Positions 54,808 to 63,418 of a stretch of DNA of 64,000 bases are shown here, one piece after another. Within the stretch, counting starts at the first letter, position 1. The number at the start of each line of letters is the position of its first letter. The DNA is from Myxococcales bacterium. Lineage in GTDB: Bacteria; Myxococcota_A; Bradymonadia; UBA7976; UBA1532. The stretch spans positions 41,164 to 105,163 of the forward strand of contig JACKDL010000020.1 of assembly GCA_020633555.1 (NCBI GenBank), written 5' to 3'. The notes beneath the pieces were generated by a model. The model made no database searches and was not told the origin of the DNA. It saw nothing but the letters and a program-made list of their open reading frames with translations. Both the position numbers and the translations under genes were made by a program.

Positions 54808-56297
54808 GGCGCGCGGCCCTGGCGGGCTTGCTGCTGGCCGGGGCGCCGCTGGCCGGGGTCTGGGGCCACGGCATCAACGGGCACGTGCACGTCACCGGGT
54901 GGGCTGCCGAGGCGCAGCCCGCCGGCAGCGCGCTGGCGGCCCTGTTCGCCGATCCGCTGCTGAAGAACACCGTGCTCATCGCCGCGGCCTTCCCCGACTC
55001 GGGCTACGCGGTGGATCACCCCTACGGCGAGGCGGCCCACTGGGAGCCCTTCACCGAGGCCCACGTGGCGTTCGTGCGGGACACCTACGGGCCCGACTAC
55101 GCCTCGGTGGAGGCGCAGCAGCAGGTGGCGTTCTTGATCGGCACCGCCTGCCACGGGCTGCAGGACGAGCTGTTCGACTCGCTGTTCCTGCTGCAGATCC
55201 GCGAGAAGGACGGGCGCGGGCAGGAGGAGGCGGATCCGGGCACCGACGCCTTCCTGCAGGTGGACGGGCACCTGCGCTTCTTCCCCGAGGTGTGGCTGCC
55301 CGCCGAGGCGCTGGTGCAGGTGTTCGCCGCCCGCGGCATCGAGGTGTCCACCAACACCATGGAGCGGGGGCTGCGGCTGGTGTCGTCGGTGGTGATCAAC
55401 GGCCGCGAACACACGGCGCCCATCCACGACGCGCAGTACCGGCCGCTGCTGCCCTGGGCGTCCACGCACTACGTGGATCCCACCGTGCCGGGCAGCATCG
55501 CCGCCGAGATCCCCGCCACGGCGGCCTACCAGCGGGCCCTGTGGGCGCGGCTGCACGGCGAGTTCCCGGTGGCGGATCTGGTGGTGCACGGCTGGCCCGG
55601 CGCCCGGCGGCTGCGCAGTGTGCGCGCCGACACGGTGGATAGCTGGATCAGCCTGGTGTTCGGCGCCGGGGTCACCAAGGGCTCGCTGAACGACGCCACC
55701 GTGCGGCTGTTGGACCCGCAGGGGGCGCCCGTGCCGGTGACGGTGCAGGGCACCCGCTGGGGCGGCTCGCCCACCGACAGCTCGCGGCTGGTGATCCTGC
55801 GGCCCACGGTGGACCTGCTGCCCGACACCACCTACACGGTGCGGCTGGAGCCGGGGGTCACCCTCATCGACGGGACCACGCTGGAGGTGCCCTGGGAGAC
55901 GACCTTCCAGACCCCCTGCGCCGATCCCGAGGCGGCCGGGTGCGCCGACGAGGCGCCGCCCGCGTTCCCCCCGCCACCCCCGCCTGATGCGGGGGTCGAG
56001 GTGGATCAGGGGGCGCCCGACGGGGCGCTGCCCGACGCCGGCCCGACGGACGCCGGGTCGCCGGACGCGGGCCGGCCGGACGCCGCGGCTGCGGATGGGT
56101 CGCTGGCGGATCTCGGGGGGGTCACCGACGGCGGCGCCGACGCGGCGGCGCCGGTGGCCGGCGTGGGCGGCGGCGCCGACGGCTGCGCCAGCACGGGCGG
56201 GCCCTCGGGCGGGTTCGGGTGGGCGGCGCTGCTGCTGGCCGGCCTCAGCGGCCGGCGGCGTCGGCGAGCTCGCGGAGCACCCGGCCGGCCACGCTGA
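54804..56297 (+). CDS. Zinc-dependent phospholipase C-like surface protein with MYXO-CTERM tail
   Basis: A 497-residue exported protein. A signal peptide (ALAGLLLAGAPLAGVWG) is followed by HGINGHVHVTGWAAEAQ and a His/Asp-rich helical domain (AAAFPDSGYAVDHPYGEAAHW, LIGTACHGLQDELFDSLFL) of the zinc phospholipase C type. Residues about 290-370 form a Big_5/Ig-like domain (TVRLLDPQGAPVPVT). A Pro/Asp-rich linker leads to a tail with a single Cys (DGCASTGG), a hydrophobic helix and five or more Arg, which matches MYXO-CTERM. It may cleave lipids at the outer surface. Coupling to fabL links fatty-acid synthesis with lipid turnover only by position. Confidence 0.82.
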   Translation: MRRAALAGLLLAGAPLAGVWGHGINGHVHVTGWAAEAQPAGSALAALFADPLLKNTVLIAAAFPDSGYAVDHPYGEAAHWEPFTEAHVAFVRDTYGPDYASVEAQQQVAFLIGTACHGLQDELFDSLFLLQIREKDGRGQEEADPGTDAFLQVDGHLRFFPEVWLPAEALVQVFAARGIEVSTNTMERGLRLVSSVVINGREHTAPIHDAQYRPLLPWASTHYVDPTVPGSIAAEIPATAAYQRALWARLHGEFPVADLVVHGWPGARRLRSVRADTVDSWISLVFGAGVTKGSLNDATVRLLDPQGAPVPVTVQGTRWGGSPTDSSRLVILRPTVDLLPDTTYTVRLEPGVTLIDGTTLEVPWETTFQTPCADPEAAGCADEAPPAFPPPPPPDAGVEVDQGAPDGALPDAGPTDAGSPDAGRPDAAAADGSLADLGGVTDGGADAAAPVAGVGGGADGCASTGGPSGGFGWAALLLAGLSGRRRRRARGAPGRPR

Positions 56298-57696
56298 GCT
56301 GCCCGTCCCAGAGCTGCAGGCGGGTGCCGGCGCCCGCCCAGTACAGCGGATCGGTGCGCAGGTTGCCCTGCTGGAAGTCCACCCACGGGCGGCCGCCGGG
56401 GCCCGCCACGGCGGCATAGAGCCGCGTGGTGCGCTGGCAGCCCTGCAGGTAGAAAAGCCCCAGGTTGCGGGCCAGGGTCACCTCGTCGAGCTGCCGGGCG
56501 CGGGCCAGGGCGAAGATGGCCCGCAGCCACGCGGCGTCGGCGTCGGCCAGCTCCACACAGCCCAGGCCGGCCGTATCGCTGGCCACCGGGCGGTCGAAGG
56601 TGAGCGGGAAGGCGGGGCGCCAGGCGTGGGTCAGGAACACCTTCTCGCCGCGGCCGGGGGCCCCGTCCACGCCCGTGCGCAGGGCGTGCAGGAACAGGTC
56701 CAGCGCCACCAGGCGCACCCCGTACAGATCGTCGAACCGCCCCAGGGCGGCGCCCACGCGCTGTACGTCGCTGGCCAGCGTGGCGTGCAGCCAGTCGCTG
56801 TCGCCGTCATCGGTGAAGCCCAGGGCCCCGGCGCACGAGGCCCCGGCGTCGGCGGCCCGGGCGCACAGGCTGTTCAGCAGGCCCTGCCAGGCGCTCGGGG
56901 TGGGGGGGCCGTCCACAAGGGTCCGCGCCAGGTGCTCGGGCGGGGGCGCACGCAGCTCGGCCACGGGGGCCTCGACCTCGGCGGCGGCGGCCAGGGCGCG
57001 GTCCACGGCGTCCAGGCTGGCAGCGCGCCAGCCCTCGAAGTCCAGGGGATCGGCGCCGGGCGTGGGATCGGCGGTCAGCCGCAGGTGCACGGCCAGGCCG
57101 CGGGCCTCGGCCTGGGCGAAGGCGGCCCCCAGGGCCTCGCGGCCGGCGTCGTCGGTCCAAGGCCCGGGGCCGATCTCGACCACCACGGTGTTCGCGCCCA
57201 CGTCGGCCAGGGCGTCCACGTAGCCGGCGAAGGCCTCGGGGCCGAAGTGGGGCAGGAGCGAGCCGGCCGAGAACACCAGATCGGCGCCCACGCTGAGGGT
57301 GCGGCCCGGCTCGGCGTCCGCGAAGGTGCGGGCCAGCCAGCCTGCCCGCGCCAGGGTGTTGCGCAGGAAGTGCAGGCGGTCGGCCTCGAGCTCGGGGGCG
57401 TCGGCCAGCCAGGGCAGGGCGTCGGCCCCGTCCTCGGTGGCGGGCAGGGCGGGGTAGCCGGCGGGCTCCGGATCCAGGCCCAGATCGGCGGGGTCGATGG
57501 GCTCGAAGGGCTCGAAGGGCGCGGCGTCGGGCACGGGCGGCAGGGCGTCGGCCACCGGATCCGGGCCTTGGTCACGCTGGATCTGATGGAAGGGGCTGGG
57601 ATCGGGCGGCGCGTCGGCGCAGCCCCCCAGGCCGGTGAGCAGCCCGGGGAGCAACAGCGCAGGCAGCAGCAGGGGGCGGCGCACCGTATGTGCCAT
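56245..57696 (-). CDS. Lipoprotein of unknown function
   Basis: A 483-residue protein. Lipobox TGLGGC (Cys about 26), an Asp/Pro-rich linker to about residue 90, then a large alpha/beta domain with text suggestive of a barrel (VGANTVVVEIGPGPW, RGLAVHLRLTADPTPGAD) and several Trp near the end. I cannot name a family; a glycosidase-like barrel is a weak guess. It is convergent with the phospholipase-like gene and overlaps its end by 53 bases, including the MYXO-CTERM coding part. Confidence 0.72.
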   Translation of the reverse strand: MAHTVRRPLLLPALLLPGLLTGLGGCADAPPDPSPFHQIQRDQGPDPVADALPPVPDAAPFEPFEPIDPADLGLDPEPAGYPALPATEDGADALPWLADAPELEADRLHFLRNTLARAGWLARTFADAEPGRTLSVGADLVFSAGSLLPHFGPEAFAGYVDALADVGANTVVVEIGPGPWTDDAGREALGAAFAQAEARGLAVHLRLTADPTPGADPLDFEGWRAASLDAVDRALAAAAEVEAPVAELRAPPPEHLARTLVDGPPTPSAWQGLLNSLCARAADAGASCAGALGFTDDGDSDWLHATLASDVQRVGAALGRFDDLYGVRLVALDLFLHALRTGVDGAPGRGEKVFLTHAWRPAFPLTFDRPVASDTAGLGCVELADADAAWLRAIFALARARQLDEVTLARNLGLFYLQGCQRTTRLYAAVAGPGGRPWVDFQQGNLRTDPLYWAGAGTRLQLWDGQLSVAGRVLRELADAAGR

Positions 57697-57801
57697 GGGG
57701 GCCTCCGCAGCGGGACGTGGCGAGACTGTACGGCATGAGCGCCCGGCGGTGATATGTCAGGGGGTCCGGGCGGCCAACGAGGCGCGGCCGAGGAGGCGAG
57801 C

Positions 57802-58074
57802 ATGGGGTGGGTGAAGACGCTGGGGTTGGGCCTGGGGCTCGGGGTGGGGCTGGGGGGCTGCGGGGCGAGCTTCCAGACGGCTGAGTGCCAGCGCACCTAC
57901 GACGACTGCGCCAGCGCTTGCGCCGACGAGTGCGAGGACCGGGGCGCCCCCTCGGAGAACACGTCGCCCGAGCGCGTGAACACCTGGACCCTGGGGTGCA
58001 GCGCCTGCGAGGACCGCTGCAGGAGCCAGGCGCGATCCTGCGAGGAGCGCGCCGCGCGGCGGGTGCTGCCGTGA
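57802..58074 (+). CDS. Small Cys-rich lipoprotein
   Basis: A 90-residue protein with a Gly/Leu-rich signal and lipobox GLGGC (Cys about 20), then a mature part with eight further Cys in regular pairs (CQRTYDDCASACADEC, CSACEDRCRSQARSC). The pattern C-x6-C-x3-C-x3-C suggests a helical disulfide hairpin. GAGGAGG lies before the ATG at 57802. Its stop overlaps the start of the acyl-CoA synthetase gene (GTGA), so it is translated with it. Function unknown. Confidence 0.75.
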   Translation: MGWVKTLGLGLGLGVGLGGCGASFQTAECQRTYDDCASACADECEDRGAPSENTSPERVNTWTLGCSACEDRCRSQARSCEERAARRVLP

Positions 58075-59855
58075 GCCGGCGGGCGGCCGTTCAGCGGGCG
58101 CTGGCCGAGCTGCCCGGGGTGGCGCGGGCGCTGGCGCGGCGGTCGCCCTGGCTGCTCCCGCACCTGCTGGGGGGGCCCGCCGGCCTGGTGCGGGCCCAGG
58201 CGCGGCGCCACCCGCGGCGGCTGGCGCTGGTGGGGCCCGAGGGGCGCTGGACCTGGCGCGAGCTGGATCGCGCGGTGGACTGCGTGGCGCGGTTCTGGGC
58301 GGCCCGGGGCGTGGCGCCGGGGCAGGCGGTGGCCATCCTCACCGGCAACCGGGCCGAGGTGCTGCTGCACCCGCTGGCGCTGGCCCGGCTGGGGGCACAG
58401 GCGGCGCTGGTGAACCCGGCGTTGAGTGGCGACGGCCTGGCCCACGTGCTCGGCGCCGCGCCGGTGCGGGCCATCCTGGTGGATCGGGCCCACGGGCCCA
58501 ACCTGGCCAGCCTGGGGGCCCGCGCGAAGGCCCTGGCGCCGCTGGGCGCCTGGTGCTGCGACGGCGAGGTCGAGGGGGCGCCCGATCTGCGGCCGCTGCT
58601 GGCGCGCACCCCCGACCGGCCCGTACAGGCGCCGCTGCTGCGGCTGGATGCGCCCTTCCTGTACCTGTTCACCAGCGGCACCACCGGGCTGCCCAAGGCC
58701 GCGCCCATCACCTACCGCCGGCTGCTCTTGCCGGGGGTGGCGTTCCAGAGCTTCGCCGTGCGGGCCCGGCCCGAGGACGTCATCTTCACGCCGCTGCCGC
58801 TGTACCACGCCTCGGCGTGGATCGTGGGCTTCGCCACGGCCATGGTGGCGGGCTGCGGCTTCGGCTGGGCGGCACGCTTCAGCGCGTCGAGCTACTGGGC
58901 CGACGCGGCGGCCGTGGGGGCCACCGTCGGGCTGTACGTGGGCGAGGTGTGCCGCTACCTGGTGGCCCAGCCGGCCCGGGCCGACGACGCGGCCCACGGG
59001 ATCCACACCTTCGTGGGCAACGGCCTGCGGGCCGAGGTGTGGCCCGCCTTCCAGGCCCGGTTCGGCGGGCCGCGGATCATCGAGTTCTACGGGGCCACCG
59101 AGGGCAACGCGCTGCTCATCAACCGCAACGGCAAGGTGGGGAGCTGTGGGCGGCCCGTGCTGCTGGGGCCCCTGGACGGCCTGCGGCTGGTGCGGCACGA
59201 CGTGGACGCCGAGGCCCCCGCCCGCGACGGGGCCGGGCGGCTCATCCCGTGCGCCGACGGCGAGGCGGGCGAGCTCATCGGGCGCATCGGTCGGCTGCCC
59301 AGCGAGCGGTTCGACGGCTACCTGGATCCGCAGGCCACCGCGGCGAAGATCCTGCGGGACGGCTTCGCCGAGGGCGACGCCTGGTTCCGCACCGGCGACC
59401 TGCTGCGGCGGGATGCCGACGGCGACTACTTCTTCGTGGACCGGGTGGGCGACACCTTCCGCTGGAAGGGCGAGAACGTGAGCACCCAGGCGGTGGCGCA
59501 GGCCCTGGCGGGCGCCGGCGGGGTCGAGGCCCTGGCGGTGTACGGGGTGGCGGTGCCCGGCCAGGAGGGGCGGGCCGGCATGGCGGCGGTGGTGGCGCAA
59601 GCCTTTGATCCGCAAGCGTTCTTCGCGGCGGCGACCGGGGCGCTGCCGCCGGCGGCGCGGCCGGCTTTCGTGCGCGTGGTGCCGGCGTTGCCCACCACCT
59701 CGACCATGAAGTTCCAGACCGTCGCCCTGAAGCGGCAGGGCTACACCGACTGCGGGGACGACCCGGTGTTCGTGCGCGACGACGAGGCGGGCACCTACGC
59801 GCCCCTGACCCCGCTGGCGCTGGGCGCGGTGACGGCGGGGAGCTTGCGGCTGTAG
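58071..59855 (+). CDS. Very-long-chain acyl-CoA synthetase-like (FATP family)
   Basis: A 594-residue adenylate-forming enzyme. Motifs: LYLFTSGTTGLPKAAPITYRR for the P-loop, EFYGATEGNALL, WFRTGDLLRRDADG and RVGDTFRWKGENVST near the end, which are the FATP/VLACS versions of the family blocks. It activates long-chain fatty acids to acyl-CoA. The GTG start overlaps the stop of the small lipoprotein gene. No acyl-CoA dehydrogenase or other beta-oxidation gene is beside it. Confidence 0.92.
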   Translation: MSRRAAVQRALAELPGVARALARRSPWLLPHLLGGPAGLVRAQARRHPRRLALVGPEGRWTWRELDRAVDCVARFWAARGVAPGQAVAILTGNRAEVLLHPLALARLGAQAALVNPALSGDGLAHVLGAAPVRAILVDRAHGPNLASLGARAKALAPLGAWCCDGEVEGAPDLRPLLARTPDRPVQAPLLRLDAPFLYLFTSGTTGLPKAAPITYRRLLLPGVAFQSFAVRARPEDVIFTPLPLYHASAWIVGFATAMVAGCGFGWAARFSASSYWADAAAVGATVGLYVGEVCRYLVAQPARADDAAHGIHTFVGNGLRAEVWPAFQARFGGPRIIEFYGATEGNALLINRNGKVGSCGRPVLLGPLDGLRLVRHDVDAEAPARDGAGRLIPCADGEAGELIGRIGRLPSERFDGYLDPQATAAKILRDGFAEGDAWFRTGDLLRRDADGDYFFVDRVGDTFRWKGENVSTQAVAQALAGAGGVEALAVYGVAVPGQEGRAGMAAVVAQAFDPQAFFAAATGALPPAARPAFVRVVPALPTTSTMKFQTVALKRQGYTDCGDDPVFVRDDEAGTYAPLTPLALGAVTAGSLRL

Positions 59856-59873
59856 CTCGATCTCACTCCGGGC

Positions 59874-61019
59874 TCAGGCCCGGCGCAGGTACACGGCGTC
59901 GCGGCGCCACAGGTGCCGGATGAAGCCGCGCACCGCGTCGGCGGGCAGGCCCTGGGCCAGGGCGGCCACCGGGGTCTGGCCGTCGAGGCGCCGGTACACC
60001 TCGGCCTGCAGGGGGTCGCGGGGGTCATACGGCATGGGCGGGTGGCGGGGCGCTGGCGGGAAGCGCGGCCCCGGGATCAGCGGGTCGAGCGCGGCGTCGC
60101 CCAGGTCGAGCGCCCACGCGCCCGGCCGGTCGGGGCGGCACACCAGGAAGCAGTGGTCGGTGGGCGTGGTCAGGCCCGCCATGGCCCGCCACTGGGCCGG
60201 CGGATCAAGCGCCGCCAGCGCGCCGTGCATGGGGTGGCCCGGCGCGTAGAGCCCGTCGGCGTGGTAGTGCCGGTTGTCGAACCAGCCCTGGAAGGTCAGG
60301 CCGGCCCGGGCCACCAGTTCCAGCACGCCATCGGTGTCGTAGGTGGCCTCGCGGGCGGGCAGCCAGGCGTCCACCAGGTGGGCGTCGGGGCCCCAGATGG
60401 GGGCGGTGGCCGCCAGCCAGCCGCGCACGGGGTGGTGCGGGGCCAGCCCCTCCAGGGCCGCGCGGGCCAGAGCGATGCCCGCGGCGTTTTGGCGGGCGCC
60501 GACGGCGCGCAGGGTCTGCTGCACCAGGTGGACCCCCAGCCGGGCGTGCCGCCCGTACACCGCGGCCACGATGACCCCGTGGGGGCGCAGCAGCGCGCCC
60601 AGCGCCTTCAGGCCGGCGGCGGGGTCGGCCAGGTGGTGCAGCACGCCGGCCACGCTCACGAAGTCGAAGCTGCGCCCCAGGCTCAGCGCCTGCTCGATGG
60701 GCAGGTGCACCAGCTCCAGGTTGGTCACCCCGTGCTGGTCGGCCAGGGCCTGCTGGTGGGCCAGGGCCGAGCGGCTGACGTCGATGCCCACCACCCGGTC
60801 CTGCGGCGCCTGCAACGCCAGAGCCACGGCCTCGCCGGTGCCGCAGCCGGCCACCAGCAGGTCCCGCGGCCCCCACGGCGCGCGCTCGGGCCAGTACAGC
60901 CAGTGGTAGACGGTGGGGTCGTTCCACACCAGCCGGTGGGCCACGCCCACGGCGGGATCGGGGTAGGCGTAGCGCTCGTACTGGGCGGTGACGGGATCGG
61001 CGGCGACGGGATCGGTCAT
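59874..61019 (-). CDS. Class I SAM-dependent methyltransferase
   Basis: A 381-residue protein. The SAM-binding motif is DLLVAGCGTGEAVAL near 52-66, followed by VVGIDVSRSAL and SFDFVSVAGVLHHLADP, which is a standard class I set. The long C-terminal part is not shared with small methyltransferases and carries a Pro-rich segment (PGPRFPPAPRHPPMPYDPRD) and a helical end. Substrate unknown. Convergent with the acyl-CoA synthetase gene. Confidence 0.88.
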   Translation of the reverse strand: MTDPVAADPVTAQYERYAYPDPAVGVAHRLVWNDPTVYHWLYWPERAPWGPRDLLVAGCGTGEAVALALQAPQDRVVGIDVSRSALAHQQALADQHGVTNLELVHLPIEQALSLGRSFDFVSVAGVLHHLADPAAGLKALGALLRPHGVIVAAVYGRHARLGVHLVQQTLRAVGARQNAAGIALARAALEGLAPHHPVRGWLAATAPIWGPDAHLVDAWLPAREATYDTDGVLELVARAGLTFQGWFDNRHYHADGLYAPGHPMHGALAALDPPAQWRAMAGLTTPTDHCFLVCRPDRPGAWALDLGDAALDPLIPGPRFPPAPRHPPMPYDPRDPLQAEVYRRLDGQTPVAALAQGLPADAVRGFIRHLWRRDAVYLRRA

Positions 61020-61061
61020 GGCGGCAGCATGGGCGCTCGCCGCCGGGTGATCAACGCGTGA

Positions 61062-63416
61062 TCAGGGCGGGGGCGCTGCGCTCTGCACCACCAGCCGCTG
61101 CTCGCTGGCCCGGCCCTGCGCGTCCACCACCCGCAGGCGGTGGGTCCCTGGCACGGGCGGCCAGAACACCGGCTCGTCCCCCGGCGCGCGGCCCACGGGG
61201 GCGCCGTCGATCCACCAGGTCAGCTCGCCCAGCGGCACCGGGGTGTCGGCCCGCAGGGCCACGGCCTGCTGCTCGGCGGGCACCGCGGGGAGCTGCAGCA
61301 CGTGCTCGCCGGCGCGGGGCTGCACGATGCGCGGCGGCTCGCCCACCGGCGGCGGGCAGTCGGCGGCCGGGGGCGGCAGCGGCGCGGCGGGCCGCCCCAG
61401 CAGCGCCAGCGTGCGGCGCACGGCGGGGGGCCACACCAGGAAGGCCTGCGGGCGGGCTTCGCGGCAGCCGGCGGCCACCGCGTGGCCGTCCTGATCCAGC
61501 CACAGCCGCAGGTGGTGGGGGTCGGGCGGGGGCGCGGCGTGCACCAGGCCGGGCGCCGTCTCGGTGTGCGGGCAGGCGGGGGCGGCGGGCCAGCCCGTGT
61601 CGGTGCACACGGGTCGCTGCACCACGTCGGCGGGGGGCGGATCGGGCCGCGCCCGGTCGGTCGGCTCGCCCAGCGCTTCGAGGATGTCGAACAGCACCGG
61701 CCCCGCCGCGCTGGCGCCCACCAACGCGGGGCTGGGGGTGTGATCCAGGTTGCCCAGCCACACGGCCACCGTGTGGCGCGGATCCGAGCCCACCGCCCAG
61801 GCGTCGCGGTGGCCGGCGCTGGTGCCCGTCTTCCAGTGGATGGCGGCGGGGGCGCCCGTGGCGGCCCGGCGCTGGGGGAAGTCGGGGCGGTCCCGGCGGC
61901 GCAGGGCCTGGCGGGTCAGCCAGGCGGCGCCGGCGCTGTAGACCTCGCGGGCGGGCGCCCCGTCGCGGTCGCGGCGCACCCGCAGGCCGGGGAAGCGCCC
62001 CGGCCCAGCCAGGGCGGTGTAGGCGCCCGCCAGCGCCAGCGGGCTCAGCGCCACGCCGCCCAGGGCCGCCGACAGGCCGTAGTGGTCGGGATCCTCGGCC
62101 AGCCCTGGCACGCCCAGGGCCCGCAGATCGGCCAGCAGCGCCGGCACGCCCAGCTCGCCCAGCAGATCCACGAAGGGCGCGTTCAGCGAGGCCGCCAGCG
62201 CGTCCTCCAGCCGCACCACGCCGGCGAACTGCCCGTCGTAGTTGTGGGCGACCCAGCCGCCGCGCTCCCGGGGCACGTCGGCCACCCGCGCGCCGGGCAG
62301 CGCGTGGCCGGCGTCCAGGGCGCGGGCGTAGATCAGCGGCTTCAGGGTGCTGCCGCTGGAGCGGGGCACGGCGAAGGCGGCGAGCTGCTCGCCCGCGGCG
62401 GTGCCGAAGCGGGGGTTGCCCACCAGGGCCCGCACGGCGCCGCTGCCGTGCTCCACCACCACCACCGCGCCGTGGTGCACGCCGTGGGCGGCCAGGGCGT
62501 CGGCCTCGGCCCGCAGCCGGCGCTGGGCCAGCCGCTGGGCGCCGCGATCCAGGGTCGTGGGGATGCGGGCGTCCGCCGGCGTCTGGGCCCGCAGCCAGCG
62601 GGCGGCGTGGGGGATCTCGCGGGGGAAAGGCCGGTAGCCGGTGGGCACGGGCGCCCCGTGCACCTGCAGCAGCACCACCCCCGGATCGGTGGGCTGCCCC
62701 ACCGCGTGCAGGGCGTCCTCGGCCAGCAGCCGGGCGGCGATGTTGTCGCGGGCCCGCCGCAGGACCCCGGCGTTGCCCGGCCGCGGCGCCCGGGTGCGGG
62801 GCCCCTGGGGCACGGCCAGCAGGGTGGCGATCTCGGCGGGGGTCAGCGCGTCGGCCCGGTGGCCGAAGTAGGCCAGGGCGGCGGCCTCCACCCCCTCGAC
62901 GTTGCGGCCGTACGGCACGAAGCGCAGGTAGTGGGCCAGGATCTCGGCCTTGCTCAGGTGCACCTCGAGCTGTAGCGCCCGGAAGGCCTCCACCAGCTTG
63001 CTGCGCCAGGTGCGCGGCCGGGGCTCCAGCAGCCGCACGAGCTGCATGGTCAGGGTACTGGCGCCCGACACCCGCCGCCCTGCGACCGCGTTGCCCACCA
63101 CCGCCCGCACGATGGCCACCGCGTCCACGCCCGGGTGGTCGTAGAAGCGCTTGTCCTCCAGCCGCAGCAGGGCCTGCACGTACGCGGGGTCCAGATCCAC
63201 CGGGGCGATGCGCCAGCGGTCGTCCTCGGCCAGGAAGACGTGGGCCACGGTGCCGTCGCGCCAGGTCACCACGGTGGAGTCGCGCACGGCCAGCCGCTCG
63301 GGCAGGGGCACCAGGTGCGCCGCGGCCAGAAAGCCGCCCACCATCAGCCCCAGGGCCAGGGCGCCCCAGCCCAGCAGCCGCAGCAGGCGGCGGCGCCAGC
63401 GCGCCCAGCGGCCCAT
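61062..63416 (-). CDS. pbpC: Penicillin-binding protein 1C
   Basis: A 784-residue bifunctional murein synthase of the 1C type. A single N-terminal membrane helix is followed by the glycosyltransferase (GT51) domain with LRLEDKRFYDHPGVD (E87) and STLTMQLVRLL. The transpeptidase has S-x-x-K in GSTLKPLIYA, the S-x-N in AASLNAPF and K-T-G in HWKTGTSAG. A C-terminal beta domain typical of PBP1C follows (PRIVQPRAGEHVLQLP). Two bases separate it from the upstream alpha-2-macroglobulin gene, the usual partner. Confidence 0.93.
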   Translation of the reverse strand: MGRWARWRRRLLRLLGWGALALGLMVGGFLAAAHLVPLPERLAVRDSTVVTWRDGTVAHVFLAEDDRWRIAPVDLDPAYVQALLRLEDKRFYDHPGVDAVAIVRAVVGNAVAGRRVSGASTLTMQLVRLLEPRPRTWRSKLVEAFRALQLEVHLSKAEILAHYLRFVPYGRNVEGVEAAALAYFGHRADALTPAEIATLLAVPQGPRTRAPRPGNAGVLRRARDNIAARLLAEDALHAVGQPTDPGVVLLQVHGAPVPTGYRPFPREIPHAARWLRAQTPADARIPTTLDRGAQRLAQRRLRAEADALAAHGVHHGAVVVVEHGSGAVRALVGNPRFGTAAGEQLAAFAVPRSSGSTLKPLIYARALDAGHALPGARVADVPRERGGWVAHNYDGQFAGVVRLEDALAASLNAPFVDLLGELGVPALLADLRALGVPGLAEDPDHYGLSAALGGVALSPLALAGAYTALAGPGRFPGLRVRRDRDGAPAREVYSAGAAWLTRQALRRRDRPDFPQRRAATGAPAAIHWKTGTSAGHRDAWAVGSDPRHTVAVWLGNLDHTPSPALVGASAAGPVLFDILEALGEPTDRARPDPPPADVVQRPVCTDTGWPAAPACPHTETAPGLVHAAPPPDPHHLRLWLDQDGHAVAAGCREARPQAFLVWPPAVRRTLALLGRPAAPLPPPAADCPPPVGEPPRIVQPRAGEHVLQLPAVPAEQQAVALRADTPVPLGELTWWIDGAPVGRAPGDEPVFWPPVPGTHRLRVVDAQGRASEQRLVVQSAAPPP

Positions 63417-63418
63417 GC

